Notes: generated from the letters alone by a model not told the origin. DNA of 64,000 nt from Ignavibacteriales bacterium (GCA_026390595.1 JAPLFQ010000023.1:212826-276825); one strand, 5' to 3'; counted from the stretch's first letter, positions 1-10,293 are shown. Numbers and translations: made by a program.

Positions 1-632
1 CGTTGAAAGAGTTCCTCTTCAGAGTACCCGAACTCCCGGATGTCATCCAATGGAATGTACACCCGATCCTTCTGCAAGTCAACTGAAACATCCTGCCAGA
101 AATTCGTCAATTGCAGTGCCGTACAAACAGAATCCGACAATTCCAGCGTCGATTCGCTGCGATAGTTGAAAAGGAGCAAAATCAGCCTGCCCACGGGATT
201 GGCCGAATTCTCGCAATACGCCAGCACATCCTCGAAGCTCTCGTACCGATGTGTTGTCACGTCTGACCGAAACGCCCGCAGAAGGTTCTGAAAAAGCTCG
301 GGCGGCATTTCGAATCGATCCACGGTTTCACGCAATGCAATGAAGACCGGGTGATGGGCGTGACCGCGATAGGCGTCGATCAGCTGCTCTTCCCATTCAC
401 CGAGACTGTCGATCCGCTCTGCCGTCGTCAAGCCCGGTTCGTCCGCGTAGTCATCGGCGATGCGGGCGAAGGAATATATCGAGTAGATATGCTGTCGCTT
501 GTCCTTCGGCACCAACGCGGAGGCAACAGGAAAATTCTCGTAGTGATCGTGCGTCAGGCGTTCGCAGAACTGGAAGGCCTGCGGTACGGTCCATGAGCGG
601 CGCGAAACTTTCTTGATGTCGTGAGTGATCAT
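1..632 (-). CDS. hpnC: HpnC-type squalene/hydroxysqualene synthase, 3' end outside window
   Basis: About 210 residues are visible and the frame stays open to the window edge, so the C-terminus is missing. The protein carries the two Asp-rich motifs of head-to-head prenyl synthases: ADDYAD near residue 50 and NFWQDVSVD near residue 180, the latter followed by KDRVYIP. These bind the diphosphates through Mg2+. In the trans-isoprenyl diphosphate synthase family, the NFWQD form and the early YENFPVAS stretch are typical of HpnC, which converts presqualene diphosphate to hydroxysqualene in hopanoid/squalene synthesis. The ATG at 632 opens the matched region. HpnD/HpnE partners would be expected to the left of the window. 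A plain phytoene or squalene synthase is the alternative. Confidence 0.8.
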   Translation of the reverse strand, partial: MITHDIKKVSRRSWTVPQAFQFCERLTHDHYENFPVASALVPKDKRQHIYSIYSFARIADDYADEPGLTTAERIDSLGEWEEQLIDAYRGHAHHPVFIALRETVDRFEMPPELFQNLLRAFRSDVTTHRYESFEDVLAYCENSANPVGRLILLLFNYRSESTLELSDSVCTALQLTNFWQDVSVDLQKDRVYIPLDDIREFGYSEEELFQ

Positions 633-960
633 ACGAAAGCGGAGAAAACAACGCTGGTGTCTCAGTACCATGCGGCGCGTCAGTCCCCTGGGGCAGAACA
701 CACGCCTTGAAATGCGAAAGAATATCAGCAAACAGGAACCGAAAAGCAAGCCGGGTGAAACGCGGAAATCCTCTGCAATCAGGCCATCGGGCAATCGACC
801 GATGGAACAAGCGGCAGCATGACGATGGCTCGTTCTGAGACCGAGTGAGCCCGAATGCCCTTCTCGTTTCTTGCATCTGGAAACCCCTTTTTCTATATTC
901 ACGGCACTTACGGTATCGCTTTCTCACCGGCGTCTAAACATCTCGAGAGACAACCCCATC
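633..960. other. Divergent intergenic region
   Basis: This 328-bp stretch separates the start of the HpnC-like gene from the start of the TPR gene and should hold both promoters. One convincing rightward promoter lies at 871-899. I see no credible gene, tRNA or hairpin with a T-run in it. Confidence 0.5.
871..899 (+). promoter_or_regulatory. Sigma-70-like promoter for the TPR gene
   Basis: TTGCAT (871-876) and TATATT (894-899) are separated by exactly 17 nt. This would start transcription about 50 nt before the GTG start at 961. The same -35 hexamer with 17-nt spacing precedes the response regulator gene at 19018. Confidence 0.5.
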
Positions 961-2877
961 GTGAAAATCCTTCGGATCCTTTGTATTTGTTTATTCTTTC
1001 TGGCCGGTTCGGATGTTCTGCGTGCGCAAGGCATCTCCGCACAGCTGAAAGTGCGGGAGTCGAAGCTCTTCGGTCTGAAAGGCGAGCGATTTGCGAAGTT
1101 TGAACTGTCCAACCGCGACCGCACGATTCCGCTCTCGAGCGATAGCGTCAACGCCGGACAGTTTTACACATTTCTCCTCCAACCCGCCGGCGATTGGTCC
1201 CTCGATGCGGACTTCTTGCAGGAAGAGCTTCCCAAACTCGTCCTTCTTCAGAACGGTCTCACGCTGCAGATTGGATGGAAGAGTGATATTATCACTGACG
1301 CAGCGGGGACATCGATCCTCGTGGGCTATCCGAAGGATCTGAAACTGTACAAACCGTTCACAGTCCAGTTCGGGCTGGATGGAACGGCCAGCAAAGGCGA
1401 GCTCGTCATCCCTCAGGAATACTGGCCCGGGTATTCCACGCTTGCGCAGGCACTCCAGGCGGCCGAAAGAATTGTGAGCGAGAAAAGATATCGCGATGCG
1501 ATAGCGATGTACGAGCGGCTCTTACGGGCCGATTCCCTCCAGATTTTTCCTCAGTCGAAGGAACTCAGTGATCGTCGAGCGCGCACCTTCGAAGCCGTTG
1601 TGAACGACATGTGGGCTGCGTTCCTCTCAACGACGCGGGCAACCACCACCCCCCTGAAGGATCGAATCGCCCAGATCGATCAATTCACACCACAGGTCCA
1701 GTTTGTTCTCGATTCACTGCCGAGCGTACCGCTCAAAATCAGCGCGCGTGATACAACGGTGCGGCAGATCATCGATCATGCAAACGATGTTCTCATGCGC
1801 GTCAAGGGGACGCGTGATTCTCTGCAGCGGGCGCAAGACGATGTGACGGTCCGGTGGATCAGTGATGGAGCCGCCACTGGCAAGAACGGCCCGCAATTTG
1901 AGCGTATCATCGAGATTCTGGCTTACGCGTTTTCGTCGCTCGATTTTGCTGACACGACATCACGCCCCCTCGCTGTGAGCCTCACACCGGAGGCACTGGC
2001 GCTTCTTCAGAAGAACAACCTGCAGGAATCATACGACATCTTCATCCGTCAGGCGGGCGAACGGTTCCAGAAAAAACTCCCCCCCTTGCCGCAGGGATTC
2101 CTGACAAACCTCCAGAAGGACACCGCCTCCTTCCCGCTTCCGTTCTATCAGATGCTGAAAGCGGTACAGGAGTACTATAGCGGGGCATATCCCGCTGCAC
2201 TCAATGCCATCCGCCTGGTCTTTCGCACGTGCTATGATGCGGAGCTTTCGCGTCGATTCGACAACATGCGGGCACTGATCAACCTCCGTATGCGGGCAAA
2301 TCGATCCGATCTTATGTCAATACTCGGAGAAGCGGCAGCCGCAGAGAAAGCCGGAGACAAAGACCTGGCGAGCGATCGCTATACGGCGGCGCTCCGGGTG
2401 GGACCGGATTGCGCATATCCGGCGTATTTGTGTGGCAGATTGTATGCACGGACAGGCGATCCGATCCGGGCAAGATCATTTTTCGAACGTGCCTACGAAA
2501 TCGATTCGATGTACCTCAGCGCCTATCGCGAGGCGTGGACTCTTTATCAGGGAACTGGCAATTTCAAGGCGATGATCGGAGTCCTTTCGCGCGCCCTCAG
2601 CACTGGAAACGATTTCTGGGAGACAAACATCAACCTGGGCATCGCGTATCTGGGCGACGGCAACCTACCGCAGGCGATCAAGCAATTCGAGCGCGCGCTC
2701 GAGCTCAGCCCGAGCAATTACCAGACCAACGTGCAGCTCGGACTCGCCTACCAGACTGCCAAAGACTACCAGAAAGCGCGGGACTATTACAACAAGGCAA
2801 TATTCATTGACCCGCATCGCTTGGAGGCAGTGGAATCCCTTCAGAAGCTGGACGAACTGCAGAAAGCGGGGCGGTGA
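961..2877 (+). CDS. Secreted tetratricopeptide-repeat protein
   Basis: A 638-residue protein. I place the start at GTG 961 because it gives a compact signal peptide (VKILRILCICLFFLAGS, then cleavage near RAQG). The middle part is not recognised. The last ~180 residues are clear TPR repeats: successive A-x3-Y/L-G…A…F-x2-A pairs with the phase ALELSPSNYQT and KAIFIDPHRLE near the C-terminus. TPRs bind partner proteins; location is probably periplasmic or outer-membrane associated. It stands alone between a promoter at 871 and a terminator at 2929. Function is unknown, and the earlier ATG-like starts upstream (e.g. 871) would put the signal sequence internally, so they are less likely. Confidence 0.75.
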   Translation: MKILRILCICLFFLAGSDVLRAQGISAQLKVRESKLFGLKGERFAKFELSNRDRTIPLSSDSVNAGQFYTFLLQPAGDWSLDADFLQEELPKLVLLQNGLTLQIGWKSDIITDAAGTSILVGYPKDLKLYKPFTVQFGLDGTASKGELVIPQEYWPGYSTLAQALQAAERIVSEKRYRDAIAMYERLLRADSLQIFPQSKELSDRRARTFEAVVNDMWAAFLSTTRATTTPLKDRIAQIDQFTPQVQFVLDSLPSVPLKISARDTTVRQIIDHANDVLMRVKGTRDSLQRAQDDVTVRWISDGAATGKNGPQFERIIEILAYAFSSLDFADTTSRPLAVSLTPEALALLQKNNLQESYDIFIRQAGERFQKKLPPLPQGFLTNLQKDTASFPLPFYQMLKAVQEYYSGAYPAALNAIRLVFRTCYDAELSRRFDNMRALINLRMRANRSDLMSILGEAAAAEKAGDKDLASDRYTAALRVGPDCAYPAYLCGRLYARTGDPIRARSFFERAYEIDSMYLSAYREAWTLYQGTGNFKAMIGVLSRALSTGNDFWETNINLGIAYLGDGNLPQAIKQFERALELSPSNYQTNVQLGLAYQTAKDYQKARDYYNKAIFIDPHRLEAVESLQKLDELQKAGR

Positions 2878-2928
2878 CCTGCCTTTTTTGTTTTCGTGAT
2901 TCTTCGTATATTGTGCTCGTTCATGAAT

Positions 2929-2962
2929 CCTCAAAACGGTTGGACCTTTGAGGATTTTTTTT
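2929..2962 (+). terminator. Rho-independent terminator after TPR gene
   Basis: A perfect 7-bp stem (CCTCAAA / TTTGAGG) with an 11-nt loop is followed by A and eight to nine T. It ends only 8 nt before the tRNA, which raises the question of how the tRNA is transcribed. Confidence 0.7.
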
Positions 2963-2970
2963 CATTTCAA

Positions 2971-3052
2971 GGGCGGATGGCGAAATTGGCAGACGCGCTA
3001 GCCTTAGGAGCTAGTGGGGTAACCCGTGGGGGTTCAAATCCCCCTCTGCCCA
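2971..3052 (+). tRNA. tRNA-Leu (anticodon UAG)
   Basis: Acceptor arms GGGCGGA and TCTGCCC pair fully with one G-U. The anticodon stem CTAGC/GCTAG encloses the loop CTTAGGA, giving anticodon TAG. The T-arm GGGGG-TTCAAAT-CCCCC is perfect, and the variable arm is extended as expected for class II tRNA-Leu. The 3' CCA is not encoded. Length is 82 nt. Confidence 0.95.
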
Positions 3053-3279
3053 CTGGAGTCTTGCGAGATAGGGGTACCTACGGGAGATTCTCAGCGGGAG
3101 GCTGATCCGCTTCAGTCGGAGAGTCCTTCCGTCCCCACGCGTACTTGCTGGATGTTGTAACCCATTGGGGTTGCCTGTCCACAGAGCTTCACTGTAGATC
3201 TAGAGAAATCCATCGCGATGCCCGCCTTTGGTCGCGCACCGAGGCGGATGTGTACAAATCGTTAGAAAGGAGTGTTGTC

Positions 3280-4569
3280 TTGGAAGTCACCATTCATACG
3301 CTTACCGAGGTCTCACGAGAGGTTGAACTTGAAATCAGTGCCGATGAAGCGCAGCCCTATTTTGATAAAGCATATCGTGAGTACGGTCCGAAAATCGACA
3401 TCAAGGGATTCCGAAAAGGGAAAGCCCCGGTTGAACTCGTGAAGAAACTCTACGGAGAGATGATCGAGCATGAATACCTTGAAAAGCTCGCCGGCGAGCT
3501 CTACCGAAAAGTGGTGAAAGAAAAGGACCTGAAGCCGATCGGCGATCCGACGCTGACCGACATGAAGTACGACCGCGGACAGCGGTACTGGGTGAAAATC
3601 CAGTACGATATCCGGCCGACGATCACCCTGACTCAATACAAGGGTCTTTCCGTCGAGGCCGTGGTGCACACGGTAACCGACGATGAACTGGAAGACGAAC
3701 TCGTGCGAGTCAGGAAAGTCAACAGCTCACGTGAAGAAGTCGAAAAGGTGACCGACAGCGAACACGTCGTCACCGCCGAACTTCAGGAGTTCGACGATAC
3801 CGGATTCCCCATCATCGGCAAGAAGACCGACAGCGCCAGGTTCTATCTTGCGGACCCTCAGCTGGAACAACCCTTCAAGGATGCCCTCCAGGCCACACAG
3901 AAGGGAAACGAGCATGAGATCAAATTCGAGCACAAGCACGAAGAGCACACCCACAAAGTGAACATGAAGGCGAAAGTGACGAAGGTCGAAAAGGTGGTGC
4001 TCCCCGAGCTGGACGACGCGTTCGTGAAAACCATCACAAAAGAGAAGGTCGCATCGCTGGAAGAATTCCGAAAAGGAATCCGGGAGGACCTGGAGAATTA
4101 CTGGAAGGAAAAGAACCGGCGCAGCCTCGTAAACGCTGTCGTCAGCGAGATCATCCGGGTGCACGAGTTCCAGGTGCCGGAGTCGTTGATTCGCAGCGTG
4201 CTCGAAAACCTGCTCGAAGAGATCAAGGGACAGTATCCCAATAAACAGCTTCCGGCCGATTTCGACGTCGAAAAGTTCTTCCATGAGAACCGGGCGTATG
4301 CCATCTTCCAGGCCAAGTGGGCGCTGCTTCGGGAGGAAATCGTCAAGGCGGAGAACCTGACCATCGATGATGCGGCTCTTGTTGAGCTCGCCGAACGGGA
4401 GGCGCCGAAAATTGGGATTGATAAGGAACGATTAATCGCGTACTATAAATCGTCTGAGCAGATCAGGGATCGCCTTGTTGGCGACAAGCTCCTCGATCTG
4501 CTGATCAGCAGCACCAAGATCAAAGAAGTTGATGACAAGACGCTGCCAAGCCAACTTGTGAAAGGATAG
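3280..4569 (+). CDS. tig: Trigger factor, ribosome-associated chaperone/PPIase
   Basis: Trigger factor binds at the polypeptide exit tunnel and shields nascent chains. The ribosome-docking signature GFRKGKAP sits at residues 43-50, exactly where it is in E. coli. A central FKBP-like domain (about 160-250) and a helical C-terminal chaperone domain follow. The frame extends upstream to 3145, but TTG 3280 has a strong AAAGGAG seven nt before it and gives 429 residues, the usual family length. It is 8 nt ahead of clpP, so tig-clpP-clpX form one operon, an arrangement common in bacteria. The 227 bp between the tRNA and this start hold no other gene that I can see; the operon promoter is either there or upstream of the tRNA. 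Confidence 0.95.
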   Translation: MEVTIHTLTEVSREVELEISADEAQPYFDKAYREYGPKIDIKGFRKGKAPVELVKKLYGEMIEHEYLEKLAGELYRKVVKEKDLKPIGDPTLTDMKYDRGQRYWVKIQYDIRPTITLTQYKGLSVEAVVHTVTDDELEDELVRVRKVNSSREEVEKVTDSEHVVTAELQEFDDTGFPIIGKKTDSARFYLADPQLEQPFKDALQATQKGNEHEIKFEHKHEEHTHKVNMKAKVTKVEKVVLPELDDAFVKTITKEKVASLEEFRKGIREDLENYWKEKNRRSLVNAVVSEIIRVHEFQVPESLIRSVLENLLEEIKGQYPNKQLPADFDVEKFFHENRAYAIFQAKWALLREEIVKAENLTIDDAALVELAEREAPKIGIDKERLIAYYKSSEQIRDRLVGDKLLDLLISSTKIKEVDDKTLPSQLVKG

Positions 4570-4577
4570 AACGCTCC

Positions 4578-5210
4578 ATGAGTGCATCGAAATTTGAGGT
4601 CTACAACCAGCTCGTTCCAATTGTTGTAGAGACAACCGGTCGGGGAGAACGAGCGTACGACATCTATTCACGATTGCTGAAGGAGCGGATCGTGTTCATC
4701 GGCACGGCGATCGACGACACGATCGCGAGCCTGGTGATTGCACAATTGCTGTTCCTCGAATCCGAAGATCCGGACAAAGACATTCACGTGTACATCAACA
4801 GCCCGGGCGGCAGTGTGACGTCCGGCCTTGCGATTTATGATACGATGCAGTACATTCGGCCTGAGGTTTCAACCATTTGTATTGGCATGGCCGCAAGCAT
4901 GGCGGCAATCCTGCTGACGGGCGGAGCGAAAGGAAAGCGGACCGCACTCCCGAACGCGCGTGTGATGATTCATCAGCCGTGGGGAGGCGTCCAGGGAACG
5001 GCGTCCGATATCAGTATTCAGGCCGAGGAAATCCTCAAGACCAAGAAGCGGATCAACGAAATTATCTCAGCACATACCGGCAAGCCGGTGGACGTTGTTG
5101 AGAAAGACACAGACCGCGACTACTACCTGTCAGCACAGGAAGCAGCTGACTACGGCTTGATCGACAACATCCTGATCAAACGGACAGGGGACGCGAAAAA
5201 AGAGAAGTAG
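4578..5210 (+). CDS. clpP: ATP-dependent Clp protease proteolytic subunit
   Basis: This is the serine peptidase of the ClpXP complex, forming the tetradecameric chamber in the cytoplasm. The catalytic triad is visible: Ser107 in GMAASMA, His132 in MIHQPWGG and Asp181 in [11 protein letters not shown]. At 210 residues it has the normal length. It starts 8 nt after tig and precedes clpX by 58 nt. The AAAGGA at the end of tig can serve as its ribosome binding site. Confidence 0.97.
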   Translation: MSASKFEVYNQLVPIVVETTGRGERAYDIYSRLLKERIVFIGTAIDDTIASLVIAQLLFLESEDPDKDIHVYINSPGGSVTSGLAIYDTMQYIRPEVSTICIGMAASMAAILLTGGAKGKRTALPNARVMIHQPWGGVQGTASDISIQAEEILKTKKRINEIISAHTGKPVDVVEKDTDRDYYLSAQEAADYGLIDNILIKRTGDAKKEK

Positions 5211-5268
5211 CCGTCCAACGGCAACAGAACTTTTGAACATTATCGGGTATTAGAATGTCGGTTGCGCT

Positions 5269-6528
5269 ATGAGCCAGAAGCCAAAACAGGGGGAAAAGAT
5301 CACTTGTTCGTTCTGCGGACGTTCGTCTGACGAAGTCAACAGCATCATCGCCGGACCGGACGTCTATATATGTGATCTGTGCGTTTCGAGTTCCGTCGAT
5401 ATCATACGGAACAACATGGCTGCCATCAGCGCGAAGAAGCAGACCGGCCGTGGCACGCTGACTCCCGTCGAAATCAAAAAAGCTCTTGACGAGTTCGTGA
5501 TTGGCCAGGAACACGCCAAACGGACTCTGGCCGTGGCAGTGTATAACCACTACAAGCGCATCGACTCAAACGATAATCTTCATAATCTGGATGAAGTGGA
5601 GATTGACAAGAGCAATATTTTGCTCATCGGTCCCACCGGTACAGGAAAAACGCTTCTCGCCCAGACGCTTGCCCGCATTCTGGATGTACCGTTCGCCATC
5701 GCAGATGCGACGACGCTGACCGAGGCTGGCTACGTCGGCGATGACGTTGAGACGATTCTTGTGTATCTGCTACAGAATGCCGAATACAACATCGAGAAAG
5801 CTGAACGCGGGATTGTCTACATCGATGAGATCGACAAGATCAGCCGCAAGAGCGACAGCGCATCCATCACACGCGACGTGTCGGGGGAAGGCGTGCAACA
5901 GGCGCTGCTCAAGATTCTGGAAGGAACCGTCGCCGGCGTGCCTCCGAAAGGCGGGCGAAAACATCCGGAACAAAGCCTGATCAACCTTAACACGAAGAAT
6001 ATTCTCTTCGTGTGCGGCGGCGCATTTGAAGGGCTGGACAAGATTATCGAACGACGCGTCAGTCAGAACCCCGTGGGCTTCGGCGCAGATCTCCACGGAA
6101 AGAAGACCCGCTCGGCCGACACGTATCTTTCACAAGTTGAGCCGGATGACCTGTTGAAATACGGTCTCATACCTGAATTCGTCGGGCGTCTGCCGGTCGT
6201 AGCAACGCTTCATTCGCTGAACGAGACCGCGCTGCTGAACATCATGACGGAACCACGGAACGCACTGGTCAAGCAATTCAAGAAGCTTTTTACGATGGAA
6301 GGCGTAGATCTGGAATTCGAGGACGCTGCCTTGACTTCGGTCGTCACAAAGGCGGTCGAACGCGGAGGCGGTGCCCGTGCGCTGCGGGCGATTGTCGAGG
6401 ACGTGATGCTCGATATTATGTATCAGCTCCCGTCGCGCCAGAACGTGTCAAAGTGCATCATCACGAAAGACACGATCGTCAAGTCGAAAGAGCCGATCTA
6501 TCTCTACGAAGAAAGAAAATCAGCGTAA
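5269..6528 (+). CDS. clpX: ClpX ATPase, specificity subunit of ClpXP
   Basis: ClpX unfolds substrates and feeds them to ClpP. The N-terminal zinc-binding domain has C13-x2-C16 and C35-x2-C38. The AAA+ core shows Walker A GPTGTGKT (121-128) and Walker B VYIDEIDK (about 183-190). A sensor-2 type GGARALR follows near residue 370. Length (419) is standard. It ends the tig-clpP-clpX unit, which is closed by a hairpin and T-run at 6532-6578. Confidence 0.97.
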   Translation: MSQKPKQGEKITCSFCGRSSDEVNSIIAGPDVYICDLCVSSSVDIIRNNMAAISAKKQTGRGTLTPVEIKKALDEFVIGQEHAKRTLAVAVYNHYKRIDSNDNLHNLDEVEIDKSNILLIGPTGTGKTLLAQTLARILDVPFAIADATTLTEAGYVGDDVETILVYLLQNAEYNIEKAERGIVYIDEIDKISRKSDSASITRDVSGEGVQQALLKILEGTVAGVPPKGGRKHPEQSLINLNTKNILFVCGGAFEGLDKIIERRVSQNPVGFGADLHGKKTRSADTYLSQVEPDDLLKYGLIPEFVGRLPVVATLHSLNETALLNIMTEPRNALVKQFKKLFTMEGVDLEFEDAALTSVVTKAVERGGGARALRAIVEDVMLDIMYQLPSRQNVSKCIITKDTIVKSKEPIYLYEERKSA

Positions 6529-6531
6529 AGA

Positions 6532-6578
6532 GTTAATTGGGGGCAAAACATTTAACCAATTAACCACTCACTTTTTTT
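6532..6578 (+). terminator. Terminator of the tig-clpP-clpX operon
   Basis: GTTAATTGG (6532-6540) pairs with CCAATTAAC (6556-6564), followed within 8 nt by seven T. The stem is A+T-rich. It lies between convergent genes, so it may also limit read-through from the lptD-like gene on the other strand, although that side has no T-run. Confidence 0.55.
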
Positions 6579-6582
6579 GCTA

Positions 6583-9198
6583 CTAATACGTCCCTCTCGC
6601 ACTCCCCTGCTTCGTCACCTTCAAATCTTGCAGCTGCGGCGCTTTGATGCGAAGCTCCAGCCTGTAACCCCGATAGAATCCCATCGGAAACCACGAAAAG
6701 TTCATTTCCCAGCAGTGGAGATCTCTGTACACCGTCACGCTCGGCGCGGCGAACTCTTTCCGCACGAAGTCATAGGTCCCGCTTGCTGTGAACTTCCATT
6801 TTTCCGTGAGATTGAACGAGAGGTTTGCGTTCATTGATGAACTGCGCGATTTCACAGATGGGTCACTCTGCGTTTGTGAGAATGAATAGCTGAGCGTCAG
6901 GTTCCAGGGAATGCTAAAATCGGGCGATTCGGTGTCGTACAAGCCGGCGAACGTGCGGGGCTGGACTGGTTGGGCGATTTGTCCCGAGGCCCGTTCTTGT
7001 TCCTGTGTGACTTTTGGAGGAGCGCCAGAACTGGATGAAGACTGGTTCTTCTCCCCGCTTAATGACGTCGATGCGGAAAACGATACGCTCGTCAAATCGG
7101 GCCAGTACTTCCCCGATGACGCGAGGAATTTGTTGACGCGTGTCTTGGCGACCGGATCGAAGGCGTAGAACTCGTGGGTGGTGCTGGCGCTCAAGCTCAG
7201 GAGACTGCCGATATCGGTCCGGTACGAGAGACTCAACTGGGACAACCGCAGGCTGTCTCCCGCGAAATTGTAGGAGATGCCGGCGCCGATATTCATCAGC
7301 TGTATCTTCTGTTCCTGCTGTGAGGTATCCGTCGACCTGACTTTCATCTCGAAGAGGTTTCCAACACTCAGGCTGAGGGCTTCCATGCGTCCGGCCTGCG
7401 CTCCTCCATAAAGTTCTTTTTGAAACTTGTCATATCGAATCGTCCGGCCGCTTGTATCGACATAGGATCCGTAGTACCCGAACTGAGGATCGGAGAAATC
7501 GGGCGTATAGTTGAACGTCAGGCTCGGCGTGACTGTGTGACGGATAGCCGTGACACCGAAAACCTGGGGTTGCACGATGCCGAAAAAGCGCGTGGAAGCC
7601 GAGAGCCCCGCCGAAAACGTCCTCACTGCTTTGAACCCGCTGAGATCACGCTCAATCAGCGTGTCGCGCCCATCTACCTTCTCAAATCGCTGTTCATAAC
7701 TCTTGTTGTACCACCGTTCGTCATAGTTGATGAAGGGCGCTATCGAGAAACGACCGACCTTCGGAGACGCGTTGATCGCAAATGTATGCCGAACGCCTGC
7801 CCGGGTATCGTTCTGTTCAACAGTATCGGTGCCCACCTGGACAAAGAGCTTCGAGCGCCTCAGTTCTCCCTGCGCATTGTAGTTCACTCCGATCATTTGA
7901 TACCAGGTGTAATCGGCCCCCTGATCGCCGAACGTCGCCCCCGGCTTGGAAGAAGGCCTGAACGGGTAGAACTGCGCCTGGCTGAAAGAAACGGTGGGAA
8001 ATCGCTCCTGGATGTTGCCGCTCGAGAGATTCTGGTCGCGGTAGAGGCTCACTGAAAGGCTGCGACTTCCCTCCTCCCACGATTTGGCGAGCGTCGCGGT
8101 CGAGACGATATTTTGCTGCAGGATTTCATTGAGATTCGAACTGGTTGTCCTGAAAAAACTCCCGGACGAAAAAGAAAAATTCACATCGAACCGCGCTGTG
8201 GGATCGATCTGCTGATTGTGATTGATCTGAACGTTGTATTCCTTCTGCTCCGTCCGGCCCGGATCACCTGCTTCTCCGGTGTGGAGGTTTGTATAACTTG
8301 CAGAGACCGAGCCGGTAAAATCATACCTGAGCGCATACCGGAACATCGAACGGTTCAGCCACCCGCCGCGGGTGAACCAGTCGAACGTTGATGCCGCATC
8401 CAGGTAATCATTGATTGCCCAGTAGTAACCAAAGTGGCTCAGGAATTTACCCCTCCGCGTGTCGTCGCCGTACGCAGGGGCGATGATGCCTGAACGCCTG
8501 CCGGATTCGTTCGGGAACACTCCAAACGGCAGCGCAAAAACCGGCACGTCTGCGATGTAGAGATACACCGGTTCCGCGACCACCTTGTCGTGCAGGGTGA
8601 CTTTCATTTTCTCGCAGTAGAAATAGTAGTGCGGGTGCTCGGCATCGCAGGTCGTGTAGCGCCCTCCCTCCACAAAAAGGACGTTCCGATCGACTTTCTT
8701 GATCGCCTCGCCGTGATAGTACCCCTGCTCGATTTCAGTAGAGCCGAGACCGATTTTTCCTTTTTGTGTCTTGAAGTTATAGTTGATGCGCGACCCATGA
8801 TACGTTTCTCCCCCATCGATCATCACGGGTGAGCCGATCATTTTCTTCACTGCTTTCGCTGATGTGTCCGGGATCCCCTGAGCGCTCAGCGTGGCATTGT
8901 CCCAGTTGACGTCCACCCTCTCGGATTTGAGTCCAATGGTGCGATATCTCAGCTCGCTCTTTCCGTACAAGTTCATCACACGCGTGCTCATCGAATAGAC
9001 AATCGAGTCTTTCGCAAGATAGGTTACGACGGTATCAACACCGGACGTTGTGCCAGCGACCGAATCGCGGGCTGGAACGGATTGCCTGGTTGTGTCAGTC
9101 CTGGATGGAAGCGCGGATTGCGCCTGCAGCACACCGGAGCAGGCAATGCTGACGAAGAGGAAGAACAGGAAGTGTGTTTTTTCAGTGGGGAGTTTCAT
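6583..9198 (-). CDS. LptD/OstA-like outer-membrane LPS-assembly protein
   Basis: An 871-residue protein with a signal peptide (hydrophobic FLFFLFVSIACSGVLQAQ). The N-terminal ~200 residues resemble the OstA/LptA beta-jellyroll that passes LPS across the periplasm: repeated short strands such as SIVYSMSTRVMNLYG and SELRYRT. The remainder is rich in alternating aromatic strands (e.g. YRTDIGSLLSLSAS, SYSFSQTQ) and fits a large outer-membrane beta barrel. It ends with short polar/basic residues. It follows a ROK kinase by 15 nt and is probably co-transcribed with it. The family 'putative LPS assembly protein LptD' is common in this phylum; whether LPS or another lipid is exported cannot be told from sequence. 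Confidence 0.75.
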   Translation of the reverse strand: MKLPTEKTHFLFFLFVSIACSGVLQAQSALPSRTDTTRQSVPARDSVAGTTSGVDTVVTYLAKDSIVYSMSTRVMNLYGKSELRYRTIGLKSERVDVNWDNATLSAQGIPDTSAKAVKKMIGSPVMIDGGETYHGSRINYNFKTQKGKIGLGSTEIEQGYYHGEAIKKVDRNVLFVEGGRYTTCDAEHPHYYFYCEKMKVTLHDKVVAEPVYLYIADVPVFALPFGVFPNESGRRSGIIAPAYGDDTRRGKFLSHFGYYWAINDYLDAASTFDWFTRGGWLNRSMFRYALRYDFTGSVSASYTNLHTGEAGDPGRTEQKEYNVQINHNQQIDPTARFDVNFSFSSGSFFRTTSSNLNEILQQNIVSTATLAKSWEEGSRSLSVSLYRDQNLSSGNIQERFPTVSFSQAQFYPFRPSSKPGATFGDQGADYTWYQMIGVNYNAQGELRRSKLFVQVGTDTVEQNDTRAGVRHTFAINASPKVGRFSIAPFINYDERWYNKSYEQRFEKVDGRDTLIERDLSGFKAVRTFSAGLSASTRFFGIVQPQVFGVTAIRHTVTPSLTFNYTPDFSDPQFGYYGSYVDTSGRTIRYDKFQKELYGGAQAGRMEALSLSVGNLFEMKVRSTDTSQQEQKIQLMNIGAGISYNFAGDSLRLSQLSLSYRTDIGSLLSLSASTTHEFYAFDPVAKTRVNKFLASSGKYWPDLTSVSFSASTSLSGEKNQSSSSSGAPPKVTQEQERASGQIAQPVQPRTFAGLYDTESPDFSIPWNLTLSYSFSQTQSDPSVKSRSSSMNANLSFNLTEKWKFTASGTYDFVRKEFAAPSVTVYRDLHCWEMNFSWFPMGFYRGYRLELRIKAPQLQDLKVTKQGSARGTY

Positions 9199-9213
9199 CC
9201 CGGGAGCCCCGAC

Positions 9214-10173
9214 TCACATCACCAGACCGGCGGCGCCGAGGAGCCCGGCTTCGTTGCCGAGCCGGGCGGGAAGAACACGAATGTCTTTTCGCAGCGGCTT
9301 GAGCACGTGTTGAGCCACGGAGTCCTGCACGGCGCTCATGACGAAGTCACCAGCCGCCGAGATTCCTCCCCCGATGATGCTTATTCTGAGGTCCATAATA
9401 TTCATGACGCCGGCGAGAGCGACACCGAGCAGCTGCCCGGCTTCGATGAGGACTTCCCGGGCGAACTGATCCCCTTCGTGCGCGGCTTGTGAGATATAGA
9501 CGGGTTCAATCTTCGATATGTCACCACCGACAAGCTGCAGAATCTTTGAGTCGGGATGAGCCTGCAAACGTTGAGCGGTTCGCTGGGAAAGATAACGCTG
9601 GCCGACATACGCTTCGACGCAGCCGACATTTCCACAGTTGCACTGTGGACCGTTGTAGGCGATCGACACGTGGCCGATTTCACCTGCGCCGCCTGTAGGA
9701 CCGCGGAATATCTTGTGATCCAGGATGATCCCGCCGCCGACGCCGGTGCCCCAGATGACGAAAAGGAAATTCGGATACTGGATTCCTGCGCCGAATTTCG
9801 ATTCGGCGATGGCCGCCGCGTTCGCGTCGTTTTCGATTCCGATCGTGAAGCCCGGAAAGAGGTTCACAAGTTCGCTCTTGAGCGGCACCTCATCCCAATC
9901 CACAAAATTGGGGGGCGCTTTCACAACACCATCATCGTCAACCACTCCGGGCGAGCCGATCCCGATGCCTTCGATATGCGCTCCATCTGCGTGTTGAAGG
10001 GCATCCTCAACCGCTGCGCGGATTTGCTGGATAACCTTTGCCGGACCTTCGCCCGCACATGTCGGAAACTTGTTGGTGTAGCGGATCATCCCATCGGGCA
10101 GGACCACTCCTGCCTTGATGGTCGTACCGCCCATATCGACGCCGATGACAGTTTTCGAATTCTCTTTGCCCAT
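9214..10173 (-). CDS. ROK-family sugar kinase (glucokinase-like)
   Basis: A 319-residue cytoplasmic kinase. It has the ATP phosphate-binding start DMGGTTIKAG, the sugar-site motif ENDANAAA with the catalytic Asp, and GTGVGGGIILD. The ROK zinc motif is complete: GEIGH followed by CNCGNVGCVEAYVG. ROK glucokinases phosphorylate glucose at O6; related members act on mannose, fructose or N-acetyl sugars, so glucose specificity is inferred. There is no N-terminal helix-turn-helix, so it is an enzyme rather than a NagC-type repressor. It lies 15 nt upstream of the LptD-like gene. Confidence 0.88.
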   Translation of the reverse strand: MGKENSKTVIGVDMGGTTIKAGVVLPDGMIRYTNKFPTCAGEGPAKVIQQIRAAVEDALQHADGAHIEGIGIGSPGVVDDDGVVKAPPNFVDWDEVPLKSELVNLFPGFTIGIENDANAAAIAESKFGAGIQYPNFLFVIWGTGVGGGIILDHKIFRGPTGGAGEIGHVSIAYNGPQCNCGNVGCVEAYVGQRYLSQRTAQRLQAHPDSKILQLVGGDISKIEPVYISQAAHEGDQFAREVLIEAGQLLGVALAGVMNIMDLRISIIGGGISAAGDFVMSAVQDSVAQHVLKPLRKDIRVLPARLGNEAGLLGAAGLVM

Positions 10174-10225
10174 ACGTAACGCAAGCTAAGGAAAAATCGC
10201 CTTGAAATAAACCCCGAAATGTCTC

Positions 10226-10267
10226 TAAAAACGGAAAAGAGCATTCATCCTTTCGGACAAATGCTCT
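10226..10267 (-). terminator. Terminator after type IX-secreted propeller gene
   Basis: On the minus strand AGAGCATT and AATGCTCT form an 8-bp stem (10238-10267) followed by TTTTCCGTTTTT. It lies about 30 nt beyond the stop of the gene at 10294-11631. Confidence 0.6.
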
Positions 10268-10293
10268 CTCCTTTGCTTCCGATTTTGTCGATA

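Noticed and set aside
2907..2912. TATATT as -10 of a tRNA promoter
   Set aside because: No acceptable -35 lies 16-18 nt upstream (only a T-run), and the transcript would meet the terminator at 2929-2962 before the tRNA.
9214..10173. NagC-type ROK repressor
   Set aside because: There is no N-terminal helix-turn-helix; the protein begins at the ATP-binding motif, so it is a kinase.
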